From contig NW_006495982.1 of the NCBI RefSeq assembly GCF_000471905.2, positions 1 to 64,000 of the forward strand: a stretch of DNA of 64,000 nt, written 5' to 3'. The notes beneath the pieces are model-generated. The model did not search any database. It was given only the letters and a program-made list of their open reading frames with translations, and was not told the DNA's origin. This DNA is from Amborella trichopoda (lineage: Eukaryota; Streptophyta; Magnoliopsida; Amborellales; Amborellaceae). Positions 47,276-60,190 of this stretch are shown here, one piece after another; position 1 is the first letter of the stretch, and the number at the start of each line of letters is the position of its first letter. A program made the position numbers and the translations under genes.

Positions 47276-49925
47276 CGTGAAATCCAATCAAATCCACCCC
47301 TAAGGGTGAATTGTGAATAATTCAACGAAAGGAGGCTTTGTGGATGTGGAAAGATGTGAGTAGTTACTCTTTAAATATATTCCATCTTTAAATTTATCTC
47401 TAGAATGAAACAAGCTTCAACTCTTTAACCGGATTCCCCTAAAAATTCATGAGATTTTCTTGGATGGATCTAAATCCAATATATCCGTGTCAACATAAAG
47501 AAATACAAAAAATTTCGAAGCAAGGTATGGTCTTCCTTTAAAATAAAGTGAAGGCAATGCCTGGCCTCATCTTATACAAACGAACTTTAAATTAAGCGCT
47601 TTAAAAAAGGGAACATACATGGTGGTCCCGTGGGACCAAATGGTTTATTTGGTTCAACGGGCAAACCAATCTAGATAGGTGACTTTTATCACATGCAAGT
47701 TTTCCAATAGATTTGATTTACTTTTAATGAGTTAAAAAAAAGTATGCTCTTAAAACCCCAAATCTAGGAATGGGATCAAGGCATAGGTGGTCGGTTACGT
47801 GACCGGTGCCACAACATGAGGTCTTGAATTCCATTCCTACCACGAGTAGATGACACTTTCTCCACTGAACTAAAAAAGAAAAAAAAATAATAGTTGATTG
47901 AATTAAGATTTTAAAATTTGTTGTTCCGGTACAGAATCGGCCGATCTGGATTGGAAATCAGTTAGGCCAATCTGAATCCCACTAAATGTCGACAAGCAGT
48001 TGGTTCAACCCATGAACAAAAACCGACTTATTTCTGTCAGAGAACCGGTCCCACTTTAATATTTAAATATATTGTTGTGTTTTCAAAAAAAAATTCCCTA
48101 AGTTTTTTAGTTTTTTATTTACTTGTTCACTAGGCCAGATCCCGATCCAGACTGGATTGATTTTTTGAACGGGCAATCCTGGTCATTGAACTGTGTTTTT
48201 AAACAATGGATTGACTGGGTGGTCTAGAGTCAATCGTGGATTTAAGCTCCAAATCAACTTTTACATAAATTAATCTTAGAGGTTTGAGAGTTTTAGTGGT
48301 TTCGTTGTGGGACCAAATGAACAATTTGATCTCGGAGGATCTCAAAAATGTTTATCCTTTTTATTTACAAGAAATAATATTTTACTTCTAGAGGTTTCTA
48401 ACCTAATCCTACAGGCTATAAAAAAGGGAGGCAGTTGGTCAGGTAGGCCGGCTTCCAAATCCTAGTGTTGGTTTGTCTTTCTATTTGTAATATATTCTCT
48501 TTGCCTTTCAGTTAACAATGAGATAAACACATTGAAGTCTTACTTTAATTTTGACTGAAGTCTTTTCTTGTTCTGGATTTTTCTTTATGTGGGGCTCTGA
48601 AATTTGGACCTTTTTTGTGGCCTTTATGCCCTAACCACTGAACCAAGAGTTTGAACCTCTAGTGTAGGATTTGTTGATTCTTTTGATACCCTTTTCCACA
48701 CATTAAAAACCAAATAAAGAAAAAATAATTCTAACTTGGTAGGTATTGATGGGATATTTTTTATTGGGTAAGTGTATCCCAACCTTGTGTTGCATGCTTT
48801 GTATTGATAATGGCTAGTTTGGTTTTTTCTTCTTTCACAACCCTTTTTACCCTCTTGCCATTTTTACCTACACCATTTTTCATTCTAGCATTTTACTCTA
48901 CCATTTTTACCCTCATTCGATTTTTTTTTTTTTTTTTTTTGTTTAAGGATTTTGACTCACTTTGCAGTCTTTTGGGAAAGTATATTATACTCCTGAGGAC
49001 TGTAGAAAACATCGTTAGGGCCTCCATCACCATCCATTGAATATGATATAGAGATATCATGAGTGACATGTATAGAAGATGGTGGCGACATCGGATTCCA
49101 CTCATACAACAATAGCACTAGGAGTTTAAATTATTAATTAAGGAAAAAAATACAAGTCCATGGCTATATGAAAAAGAAATTAAAGTTGCAACTTCAAACC
49201 CTTCAAAAAGAAAAATTCACAAAAAAAATAAAATAAAAAAATCCTCAAATTAAATGTCGCAACCACCATGGTAAGTATGGATTTAGAAGAAAATAGATTT
49301 CAAGCCCTCAAGATAATATATCTTATAACATACTCAGTTCGTTTATTCAAGTCGGTATTCAAGTCGGTGTCTTGAGTTCTATACCCATCATAGTTAGGGG
49401 AACCCTTCCTTAATGAACTAACCCAAAACAATAGATCTTTTATTTCAAATGTTTACAAATATGCTACAACTGTACCAAATTTGAAGCTTCAAATTTCAAA
49501 GGTGAAAATATATTTTCAAGCCATTGAAAGGGTTTCAGTGATGAAAATGCATTATTATTTTTTTAAGGCAAAGTTAAAAGTGTAGTTTTGTTTTCTTTAT
49601 GTAAAGCAAAAAAATGATGTGTGACATCACTTTCATAGAGCATTAATTATTTTTGAACCACAAATAAAATCTATTGATTTTTTGTAGAATGTCCATTCTA
49701 CCACTTTTAAATCAAGGGTATTAAGTGTCCAAAAATATTGAGTACATACTCTTTGTGTAGGAGTAAGCTAACAACACTTGTTATATATAGGGGCGAGTTT
49801 CTCAATTTCGATCAAGATCCGGGACAATCTATAATCCTAAACTAATTCATGATCCGAATGGATAGTTCCCAATCCAAAACAAGTTCTTTTAAATCACTGG
49901 TGAAAAAATTGTCTTAATCTGATTC
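47276..49925. other. Intergenic, mostly unrecognised
   Basis: Near 47,925-48,240 are pieces such as AATCGGCCGATCTGGATTGG and AGAGAACCGGTCCC, a decayed relative of the element at 49,928. No genes. A long T run lies at 48,918-48,940. Confidence 0.45.
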
Positions 49926-49927
49926 AG

Positions 49928-50445
49928 TGTAGGAAAAATCGGGCGTTTCAAATTGTAACTGTCCTATTAGACCCGGTTAGATCGGAACCGACCACTAACC
50001 AGTTTCAGTTTCAGAGGATTTTGATGAACCGATTGGGTATTCTAAAAAAATTTAAAAACAATTATATAAAATCCAAAAAAATAAGGGATTTTGTCTGTGA
50101 TGCATTTTTTTTATGTTTTTCCTCATTTTGGAAAATATTAAAACTTATTTTGGCCATTAATATTATTTTTACATTTTCACGTTGTTTAAAAAATTTCAAA
50201 AATACCTCTGGGCACAAATTGTTTCTTTAAAATCCATTTTTTTTTAATTAATTTTCAACTTTATTTGGATGTATTTTGTTTAATCATGCTTTAAATTTAT
50301 ATTTGTTTTATATTATTTTTTTATTTTTTAACACTTTTTTGACCGTCGGATTAGACCGGTTGAATCGATTGATTTATCGATTAGGCCGGTTGAACTACTT
50401 CCGGCCCCATATCCGGTTGACCAATGCGGTTCGATTTTTCCTACA
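49928..50445. mobile_element. TIR element with ACCGGTT-rich ends
   Basis: 518 bp with inverted ends TGTAGGAAAAATCGGG (49,928) and CGATTTTTCCTACA (to 50,445). Subterminal regions are rich in ACCGGTTGAA-type motifs (AGACCGGTTGAATCGATTG, ATATCCGGTTGACCAATG). A related GC-rich sequence occurs at 63,236. No transposase. Confidence 0.65.
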
Positions 50446-50999
50446 TTGATCTACAAGTTCACGATGGATGCATGCTGAGAGTCGACATGTTTTTCTTGAA
50501 GTTTAAGTGAGTCTACAGACTCAACTATTATTGTGAGTCCTCTCTCCCTATTCATCTTAGAGATAGATTTCGGATCTAAATTTTTAAAGGTTGGTAAGCT
50601 AGATCATGAGAATTATGAATATAATAAATAAATAAATTTTAAAATTTAAAATGAACTTAAAATGCCTCTCCCGACGTACCAAATTTGCTAATATCATGGG
50701 AGAAGTAGAACATTAGTTAGGGGATGCAATTCTACAATAGCGTACCTTCACGCACTCAACATCTAACGTGTAGATCGATGTTAATGGATGGTATCGCCAC
50801 CTATTTAAGGATCTTAAAATGATTTTAAAAAATATTTTTTGTAATTTTTAAAGATATATACTAATCATAATTTAGATATTCAACCTTTAAAATTTTAGAT
50901 CCAAAATACATTCAAAATCTCCAAATTCCATTTAGAATGGATTTTGGAGAGAGGATTCATTTAAATAGGTGAGGGCTTGGACTCATCAAACCTTATCCA
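50446..50999. other. Intergenic, nothing recognised
   Basis: AT-rich with no gene-like frame. Confidence 0.5.
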
Positions 51000-51850
51000 T
51001 ACAAGGTGCAGACCTTATACCATACAAGTGTGACACACCTCTATATTTTGCTGGAAGATGTAGTTCTCGTGTCGAAACTCTTATTGTAGCTTGAAAATCA
51101 ATGTTCAATCTTAATTATGAAATTTAAAATTTTAAAAATAGTGCAGATTGAGTAGATCGATAAACACTTGAAAATCATAAAAATAGATGGCCTAGATAAC
51201 TTATTACAAGATGCACTACTTTTAAAACTTAAGTTTTATTTATTTTTATATATCTATATATCTCAAGGTTGAGGTGATTACTTGGAAGGTTTTCCAATTT
51301 TGAAACACTCTTTTCTACTGGATTTGTGAGGTGCACATTACTTCTATCGTATAAGGTATCAACCTTCTATAAATTTTTCCATCAAATTATTTATCTCATA
51401 CTACACAAGTGTGGCACACATCTATATTTTTCTACTGGAATTGTGAGATGCACCTTATGTGTATCGTATAAGGTAGCAACTTTCTATAAATTTTTCCATA
51501 AAATTATTTATTTTATACTATACAAGTGCGGCACATCGCACACCTTTATATTTTACAGGAGATGCAATTTTGATGTGGGAAGTCTTATGATAGCTTGAAA
51601 ATCAATGCTCAATCATAATTATGAAATTTAAAATTTCAAATGCAGATTGAGAAGATTATAAACACTTGAAATCTTGAAAATAGACAATCCATATAACTTG
51701 TTACAAGAAGCACTACTTTTAAGACTTACAATTATTTTTTCTTTATATCACATACATCTCGAGGTCGAGATGATCAAATGGAACGTTTTTCAACTTTGGA
51801 ACACTCTTTTCTATGGGATTTTTGAGGTGCACCTTACCTTCTATAAAAAA
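51000..51850. mobile_element. Cluster of family A MITEs (two near-complete, one partial)
   Basis: Two near-complete copies (about 51,000-51,375 and 51,505-51,850) in the same orientation flank a fragment (about 51,395-51,500). Diagnostic blocks repeat in order: AATTATGAAATTTAAAATTT, TTGTTACAAGA(A/T)GCACTAC, CTCGAGGTCGAGATGATCA, GAGGTGCACCTTA. The spacing and the shared AACCTTCTATAAATTTTTCC / AACTTTCTATAAATTTTTCC junctions suggest tandem growth rather than independent insertions. Confidence 0.7.
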
Positions 51851-51884
51851 AAATTATAAAATTATTATAAAATAATTTTTTTTA

Positions 51885-51960
51885 TAATGAAAATATTATA
51901 ATTACTTTTAGCTGTTGGATGTAAAATTGAGCAATTAAGAGTATATATCATACTTTTTAC
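51885..51960. mobile_element. Partial family B MITE
   Basis: TTAGCTGTTGGATGTAAAAT and the flanking TATAATTACTTTT resemble the interior of the 43.9 kb copy. Too short to delimit. Confidence 0.4.
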
Positions 51961-52635
51961 AAAAATTAAAATAAAAGAAATATTTAATGGAAAAATATCA
52001 TTGGGTTGAAACCCTTTACAAATTCATTAATAAAGGGATTTAATGGTCCCAATTAACATTTGAGTGGGTTAGTTTTTTCATTTAAATAATTTTAAAAGAC
52101 CCTTGAATTGCCCTTGATCTGTATTGAGAAGGAATAACAATAAGGGGCATTGAAATGATTTGATACCCCAAGACAACTGAATAATGAAAATGCACATGCG
52201 TTACAAATAAGTAAAACAGTATTTACGATTACTAAAGATGGAAAACTAAGCATTTTTATCATTTGACATACAAACGCCATATATGTATCAAATACAAAGT
52301 TAGCCGTAGTTGTTCCCCTTGGCATACCAAATTATTAAAATGCTATTTATTGTTCCTCCTTCCGAATAAAGTACTTTGATATTTTTTTTTATTTTTTGAT
52401 GAGGAATCTAAGTGAAAAAAAAAATTTACTTTGAATAATTGTTTGAATAATTTTGCAAGGGGTTTTCGGGCCTTGAATGATATTTTCCCTTTTAAACTTT
52501 GTGACACACCTGAAGCAATTTCGCTTCCAATATTTAAGGATAATTGCAACCTCATTTTCCACAAATCTCTTGTATTTAAGCATGAAGTTTCTATAAAGCC
52601 TATGCTTTATGAAAACAAAATAAAACCTTACCTCA
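51961..52635. other. Intergenic, nothing recognised
   Basis: Short frames only (for example + 52,431-52,688); none resembles a known family. Confidence 0.5.
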
Positions 52636-52639
52636 AATC

Positions 52640-52900
52640 CTCACCTAGAAAACAATTTCGACGACGAAAATCGTCAGGATGGCTTTAAAATTAATTTTCA
52701 ACACTGACAGTAAAAGTTAATACTAAAAAAGGTACAGATCGTGCAGATCTATTAACACTTTTTTTTTAAGACAAAATAGACGGTCAAGTTATAATATACT
52801 AACAACTATAATGTTCAAGCCGAGATGGTTGATGTAAAGGTTTTCTGACACTTGAATTATAATTTTTGATGAGTTATGAGGTGAGGCGTTACTTATTATG
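52640..52900. mobile_element. Decayed family A MITE
   Basis: Shares AGATCGTGCAGATCTATTAACAC-type sequence (first 20 bases read AGATCGTGCAGATCTATTAA), AAAATAGACGGTCAAG and CAAGCCGAGATGGTTGATG with better copies, with many changes. Confidence 0.5.
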
Positions 52901-53189
52901 ATGGGGCTACTGTCCTATCAAACTATTTTCCTTTAATTAGAGAGGAAGATCACAAAAAACAAAAAAAACAAAAAAAAGGTAACATTTTGAAGAAAATTTT
53001 TCGTATCCTTATTTGCTAAGAACAAAATTTCCCTATATTTGCTCCGGACTACCCTGTCCCTTTATATCGAGCTAACCTGTCCCTTTTATTTGGTGTAATG
53101 GACAAAAGTTCTGAGAGAATTTTTCGTATCCTTCCATTTTATTACATGAGACATGCAAATATAATCCCTGCCCTTTATTTTTTTGGGTG

Positions 53190-53550
53190 AGGTGTGTATA
53201 ACGCGCCAATCTTATACTATACTAAGACGCACCTTGAAATTGTTCGGAAGAAATAGTTCGGATGTGTGAAATATCATGATGATCTAAAAAGTTATGTTCC
53301 ACTTTAATTATGAAATTTAAAATTTTAAAAAGTGTAAATGAATCATATCTATAAATACTAAAAAAAAATCTTGAAAATAATGGTCTTGATAATTTATTAC
53401 AAAATACACTATTTTTAAGGTTTGCGATTTTTTTTCCTTGTGTCCACACTTGTGGTTGAAAAAATCAACTAGAAGGTTTTCCAACTTGGGAACATTTTTT
53501 TCTATTAGATTTTTGAGCTGCACCTTACTTCTTATATTTTGCCAAAAGAT
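53190..53550. mobile_element. MITE, family A, copy at 53.3 kb
   Basis: Starts near CTAAGACGCACCTTGAAATT and ends with TTTTGAGCTGCACCTTACTT. The interior TGAAATTTAAAATTTTAAAA and TAATTTATTACAAAATACAC match other copies. Confidence 0.62.
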
Positions 53551-54945
53551 TTCATGCTCTTGAGGGATCGTACTGTCCATTACGTCCTCAGACAAATATA
53601 GTGTAGGGCATTCTTACGACTCAAAATTTTTGGAGATATAATAAATTTTTTTGAGAAAATATCTCCATACCCCATATTTTTAAGTTTCATTTCATTATAG
53701 ACCCAATGTTTTAAAAGATATCTTGGAGAATTACAATTGTAAAATTTATTTCGTTTAAAATTTATATCCTCTAACCTCTGAGTTAATTTAAACTTGTTTT
53801 TTTAAGCCAAACAAATCTAAAAAGACATGTATTTTCTAAAAGCCATCCTCACAAATTTTTAGATAGAGAGAATGGTTTCATGGAGGTGAGAAGTTACTGA
53901 GAGGAGAGAGAGAGGTGTTTGGAAAAATATGGGAGGAGAGAGAGAGTGAGAGAGACGTAGGAAGAGAGAAAAAAAGAAGTTTAGAGTATATAAGTGAAGA
54001 GAGAGAAAGGATTGAGTTTAGAATCAACATGTCTTTTCGCATTTGTTTAGGTTAAAAAATATGTTTAAAATGCTTAGAGGTTTAGAAGATATATTTTGAA
54101 ATTTTAAGTTTATCAAGAAATGAAACTTAAAAATAGAGGATATGAAAATAATTTCATTTTTTTTAAATTGCATTATCTGTGAGCTTTAAAAAAAATAATA
54201 TCTCAAGATTGAGTAAAAAACCTCAAAGTTTTAAGGATAAGATTTGAGTCTTAGAAAACTCAAAACTTAGAATTTCCTTTAAATGTAATCATTTAATAAT
54301 TTATAGGTGGTTTCCAAAATTTTGCATAAAAAAATTGTCCCAAGTTAATCCTTTAAAAAAAGATAAGTAAAATAGTATGAACAAAAGAAAACAAAAAAAG
54401 TATGAAAAACAAAGATAAGTAAAATAGTATATATAAAAAAAAAGATAAATAAAATAGTAAATCAATAGGGATTTGGGCACACCTTTTGATGATGAAGAAG
54501 TTAGAGACCTCCTAATAAAGCTCGGCAATACAACCACCAAGCCCTCAAGCTATTCTCTAAAGTTAATCCTCTACCACAGGAGTAATGCACAGTATGCTGT
54601 GGCAGAAGAATGGTATATTTTAAACTAAACAAACAAAGGAAAGTAGGATGTCATGTCCACGCAACCAGAGGGAGACAAACATACTCATTTATACATCTTA
54701 TCATCTCAGAAGGAACAAGAGGCAATTGAAGGTAGCGTAAGATCTCCACACTACCCAAAATAAACTTAACCTTGGTAATATTTTTTCTTCATTTTTATAT
54801 GTATCTTCAGACATTTGTTGTCACAACCATTCTTGTTAGCAACACAACCTAACATTTGATTTCCACATTAGCCAAGTATCCAACATACCCCCCAGGGGGC
54901 TCTCTCTCTCTCTCTCTAATTTTTACGTCTCCCATCTAGTCTCTA
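53551..54945. other. Intergenic, nothing recognised
   Basis: GA-rich patch near 53,900-54,010, then AT-rich DNA; (CT)n at 54,901-54,918. No gene-like frame. Confidence 0.5.
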
Positions 54946-54949
54946 GTAG

Positions 54950-55500
54950 GGCTGACAATGGACTGCCGGCCCGGCCCGGCCCGGTCATATTTATTCGCTT
55001 ATTTATTTTTAGCTTGGTTCTATTGGGCCGAGGGCTGGGCTGGGCCACGGCCAAGGGTGGCCTACCAGTATTCAAAAAATCGGCCGAGTTGTTAAGTCTA
55101 ATTACTCGAGCTCGAGTTGTCCAACTTGGGGATCTTAGAAAAATAACAAATAAGAAATATATTTATAACATTTTTATTCATTTATGTTTTCGATGATTTT
55201 GGTCGCGATTGAAAAGTATTTTGGCTATGAATATTTATTTTTATTTTCTTTTAATTTTTAAAAATTAAAAAAATACCCCCGACCACAAACTAATTTTTTA
55301 AAATCTATTTCTTTCCTGCTTTTTTATCCATAATTAATTGCATTTTAATAAAGTTTACTTTGAATATATTTTTCTTATTTTTTGGTATTTTTATAAATTT
55401 GTAATAGTTTCCAACGGCTAGAATACTCGATCCTACTCGGATTGAATTACTCATAATAGAGCGAGTACTCAAACAAGGCATGGGCCGAGCAGTCGGCCCG
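54950..55500. repeat. GC-ended dispersed repeat (GGCCCGG type)
   Basis: GCCCGGCCCGGCCCGG near 54,968 and GGCCGAGCAGTCGGCCCGAG near 55,483 bracket an AT-rich middle. Inner blocks TCTAATTACTCGAGCTCGAG (near 55,097) and GAGCGAGTACTC (near 55,460) are partly inverted. It resembles the 38.9 kb repeat. Confidence 0.5.
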
Positions 55501-55509
55501 AGTCAACAA

Positions 55510-56522
55510 TCGGAACATTGGTCTCTACAAACCCTTCTCTCTCTACCCACTCTCCCTTCCATTATTTTCCCACTAAATTTGTCCTCTCTCCCACTCTCTC
55601 TCCCCTATTCGACTTCATCGTCACATCTCCTATTCGACTTCATTTTCACATCTCATAAAAAGGGAGACAACATCAACCTAACATATGCTTTCCTATTTTC
55701 GCCCATGCCCAAAATCTTCACACCCTCTCTCTCTCTCTCTACCCCTTCTCTCTCTCTCTTCATTCATCTCTCGACCCCCTTCCTCTCTCTCTCTCACATC
55801 TCTTGAAAAGGAGAACAATTCCAACCCACCATAAGATTTCCTATTTTTCTATATTAACCGAGTGCAAAAAAACATTCCCCAACCCCTCTCTCTCTCTAGC
55901 TTCTCTCTCTAACCCCCTCTCTCTCATCTCTCTGTTTCTGTCTCTACCCCTCACAGCAGCCAAGGACCCAAATTCAAACCTGTCTCTCTCTCTAGCATCT
56001 CTCTCTCTCTCTTAGTGGGTGTGGGATTATTCACACATGGCTCTCTCTCTCTAGAATCTATCTAACCTCCTCTCTCTTATTTCTCTCTCTAGATTCTCTC
56101 TAACCCCCTTGTCTCTCTCTCTTATTGGGATTATTCACACATGGCGCTCTCTCTCTAGAATCTCTCTGTTTCTCTCTGGGAGTGGGTTTATTCCACCTGG
56201 CTCTCTCTAGCCCTCTCTCTCTTGTTGGGAGTGGGTTGCGGCGGGTAGGCGTGTCCGAAGGCAAAGAGGGCCTGGCATGAGCTCGAAATCCCCTGTTTTC
56301 GGTTCCAACCGCTGCCTCATTCCATCTGGTTGGCCACCCATGACCGTTCTCTTAGGAGCAAAAACGCCATCCCTTTTCTTTGTTTTGCTTTTTGTGTGAA
56401 AAAAAAGACAAAATTTTCAAAAAAAAGGGGGAAAAAAAAAAAAGCAGCAGCCTGCATCATCTGCCTCTGGCTCTGGTGGTGCAGGCTTCCCCTTTAATTC
56501 TCTCTCTGGAATCAAGACAAAG
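55510..56522 (+). promoter_or_regulatory. CT-rich upstream/leader region of the ETO1-like gene
   Basis: Over 700 bp of pyrimidine-rich DNA with diverged repeats such as CTCTCTCTAGAATCTCTC (several between 56,040 and 56,170) and TTATTCACACATGGC (near 56,028 and 56,127). Pyrimidine-rich leaders are common in plants. The 5' UTR probably ends at 56,522 (CAAAG|GTAAAC). The two long frames here are products of the repeat. Confidence 0.45.
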
Positions 56523-56624
56523 GTAAACTCACACACTCTTTTTGTCTCTAACCCAATTTCCCCATTTCCTCATTTGGGTGATTGTTTGCTTTCCTTTTAA
56601 ATGAGTTCTCTCAATGTTGTTGTC

Positions 56625-56660
<36 letters not shown>

Positions 56661-57487
56661 GTATCCTCATTGGGTCTTTATTTTTGGTTTAAATGATTTC
56701 TTTTGATATTGCTGGATTGCTTTGGTTTAAATTTTTGAAATTTTTATGTTGGGTTTTGTAAAGGTTATATTTCCCTTTCCTGAAGGTTGTGATTAGTTGA
56801 TGGGCATTTTCAGGTCTACATGAATGTGTATTTCATGGGTCTCGCACCATTGAAACCTCCCCTCTATTTATTTTCTCTCTCTAGCGAGGCAATTGTGTTC
56901 TCTCTCCACCCCACTGGCCCCATTCCTCATTTGGGGCACCCCCATTTCTCATTTAATTTTTTTTTACTGATGATGATTGATGCCTGCCTCCACAATTTTA
57001 ATGCTTCTTTATTTTTTATGGCGTAGGACCATGTATTATTGTATTCAATCTGTCTTTATTTGGGTCTCCCACCTTTTAAGCAGATAGCTTTGTATACGTC
57101 CCGTTATTCTCATCTGGTTTGGGTTTTACATAACAATTGACATCGTTGACCCCCTGGTTTTATCGACCCCAATTTAACGTTTTCATTGAGGATCACATTT
57201 CAATAGAGATTAAATATTCTTTTGTCTAGCTGGATTTCTCCTTATTGAGCTCGAAAATACCATTTTTCCCCTTATTTATTTTCTGTTTTTGGTGAATTAA
57301 GAAGTTTTCATGAATTCGTATACACTTGCGAAGAATTGGGTTTTGGAGAAATAATCGAAAATAACTTTAGGGGGGAAAATATGGGGTTTCTCCTCATCAA
57401 AATGAACTGCGTTATAAATAAACTATCCAGAGATGCATTGGTGTTGAAGAGTTTATCCATTGAATATTGGTTTTGAAGAATTTGCAG
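56523..57487 (+). other. Probable 5' UTR intron of the ETO1-like gene
   Basis: Donor GTAAACTC at 56,523 and acceptor GAATTTGCAG ending at 57,487, 49 bases before the start codon. It contains a (CT)n run at about 56,628-56,655. Inferred from splice-like signals only. Confidence 0.5.
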
Positions 57488-57536
57488 ATCGGAGAGGCGA
57501 GATCGGAGGGGATGGTTTAGGTGAATTGGAGGCAGC

Positions 57537-60190
57537 ATGATGCAGCACGCTTTCCTTTCAACAATGAGGAGCCTGAAACTGGTCGATGGATGCAAAGGGA
57601 TTCAGGTTTATGCAGTCACTCCAAATGATAAGGTTCAGGAATCGAAATCGAATTTTCATCGCTGCAAGTCCCTTCACATCAACTCTAACCAGGGGGATTC
57701 TCTTCTCCCCTTTGGGTAAATTTCTCTATGTTGACCTTTGCCTTTACAAATTTTTCTTTTCCTTATGTCTTGTGGCTTCTCTATATCGGTTAGAATTGAT
57801 GGGTTTCATTCATAGGAAATTCATCTTGATTGTACAAGGTCTATCTCATCTCATGTAAAGTTTCATCCTTATTAATACAATGGGTGGGTAGACACAAACC
57901 TCTCGCTTGAGTAGCAAAAAAGGAAAAAAGGAATAAAATAACAGAAAATTCCTGTTGATTGTGGGTTGTGATGCTTGTGAATGTTTGGATAATGTTTTTC
58001 CCCTCTTCTATCGTTTTAGGTTTTCATTCTTTGGAAGGTTTGCATTGTATATTTTTCTCTTAATTTATATTTGTTTTCTAATGATTGGGGAAATTGATAC
58101 TATCCTCCAGGATCAGGCTCATTTCAAAATGGGCAATTGATATCATCTATGCATAAGCGACATAGTGTTTTACTCGCAGAAAATGGAATTTTCTTTAAGC
58201 AATTTGCCTTTTCCTGATTGCATAATTTGGGCTATCGATGAGAAGTTAAGCATTATAAGTGGTGGCTTTTATTCTCTGAAAAACAAGTCTTTTGCTTCTT
58301 TGTTTTTTTATTTTTTATTTGTGATTGGCATTGTTGAGATATCTGAGCGAAAGGTGATCAATTTTTTCAATTCATTATCTTTGTTACAATGTTTATAACA
58401 ATTGAGGAGTTTCTATTATGATGATAGCATTATTATTGCAGCTTACCAGTTGCGGACCTCATTGAACCTGCTATCGAACCCCATTTGAAGTTTGTGGATT
58501 TTGTAGAAACTCTCGCCTCCATCCATCGAGAGCTTGAGAAGGCCCCTGACCATGAAAAGGCAAACCTCTATCTCGAGCAATCCTCTGTCTTTCGAGGCCT
58601 GAAAGAACCCAAACTTCTTCGTCGTAGCCTACGCTCTGCTCGTCAACATGCTCATGATGTGCACCACAAGGTGGTTCTTTCAGCTTGGCTAAGGTTTGAG
58701 AGGAGAGAAGATGAGCTCGAAGGCTCAAAGCCCATGAGTTGTAGTGGGAGGATGATGGAGTGTCCAAAAGCCTCTCTTTCTCATGGCTATGACCCGAATT
58801 CCATTTTCGACCCTTGCCCTTGTCGCCAACCCCCTGTGGATGTCAGACAAAGAGCATCAGAAGAGTGCTCAACCTCAGTGGCTGAAGGGGATATGGCTTT
58901 TTGCATTGGAGATGAGGAGGTTGTCTGTGTTCGCCAAAACATGGCTACCCTATCGACTCCCTTTCACACCATGCTCTATGGTGGCTTTTTGGAGTCGATA
59001 AGAGAGAAAATAAATTTCTCCGACAATGGCATTTCAGCTCGGAGCATGAGAGCTGTTGAGGAGTATAGTAGGAGGCGTAGCTTGGACAATTTCCCCCCTG
59101 ATGTGGTCCTTGACCTTCTCTCTTTTGCTAATAAGTTTTGCTGTGAGGAAATGAAGATGGCTTGCGATAGGCATCTTGCTTCTTTAGTCTGCAACATTGA
59201 TCACGCATTGCTCTTTGTGGAGTATGGCTTGGAGGAAACAGCTCATATTCTCGTAGCCTCTTGCTTGCAGGTCTTTCTAAGACAGCTACCAAACTCTCTT
59301 CATAATCCAGGGGTAACAAGGCTTTTGTGTAATCCAGAGGGAAGGAAAAGGTTAGCCAAGGTGGGGCATGCTTCTTTCTCTCTCTATTATCTCTTGAGTC
59401 AGGTGGCTATGGAGGAGGACCCAAAATCAAACACAACTGTGATGCTTTTAGAGAGGTTGGGGGAGTCTGCCACGAGCCGGTGGCAAAAAGAACTCGCTTT
59501 GCACCAACTGGGTTGTGTAATGTTAGAGAGAAAAGAATACAAGGATGCTCAAAGTTGGTTCCAAGCCTCTGTGGAGGAGGGGCACATCTACTCTGTAGCA
59601 GGTGTTGCAAGGGCCAAGTTCAAGAGGGGGCACAAATACTCTGCATATAAGCAAATGAACAGCCTGATATCCTCATATAAACCAGTTGGATGGATGTTTC
59701 AAGAGAGATCTCTATATGGCATCGGGAATGAGAAGATGATGGACTTGAATACAGCAACTGAGTTGGACCCAACTTTATCATATCCCTACAAATACAGAGC
59801 CGTCGATTTGATGAATGATAACAAGCTAGTTCAAGCAATTGGGGAGGTGAATAGGATTCTGGGGTTTAAAATTTCTCCAGATTGCCTTGAGCTTAGGGCC
59901 TGGTTCAATCTCGCTCTTGAGGATTATGATGGGGCCATGAGAGATATAAGAGCGCTTCTCACTCTAGACCCGACTTATATGATGTTTCATGGGCAGGTGC
60001 ATGCTGTTCAGTTAGTCGAGCTTCTTAGGGATCGGGTACAACCATGGAACCAGGCTGAATGTTGGATGCAGCTCTATGATCGGTGGTCTTCGGTGGATGA
60101 TATTGGTTCTTTGGCTGTTGTGCATCAGATGCTGGAGAATGACCCTGGGACTAGCCTACTTCGGTTTCGACAATCTCTTCTTCTCCTACG
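57537..60190 (+). CDS. ETO1-like protein (BTB-TPR), partial, 3' exon(s) missing
   Basis: ETO1/EOL proteins are the substrate-binding part of a CUL3 ubiquitin ligase that targets type-2 ACC synthases and so limits ethylene production. Exon 1 is 57,537-57,715 and exon 2 is 58,442-60,190; the splice TTTGG|GTAAAT...TTGCAG|CTTACC keeps frame and gives 642 visible codons. The N-terminus MMQHAFLSTMRSLKLVDGCK is typical. A BTB domain spans about 205-320 (FCIGDEEVVCVRQNMATLS, FHTMLYGGFLES). TPR-type repeats follow at about 413 (HQLGCVMLERKEYKDAQSWF), 554 and 607 (WSSVDDIGSLAVVHQ). The coding frame then meets a good donor CTACG|GTAACT at 60,191. The remaining C-terminal TPRs (about 300 residues in relatives) are not found before the gap at 63,569. 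ETO1 versus EOL1/EOL2 cannot be decided. Start: 57,540 is the alternative ATG. Confidence 0.9.

Noticed and set aside
55480..56015. Two frames of 108 and 70 codons upstream of the ETO1-like gene
   Set aside because: Ser/Leu/Pro-rich products of CT repeats, with no family match.
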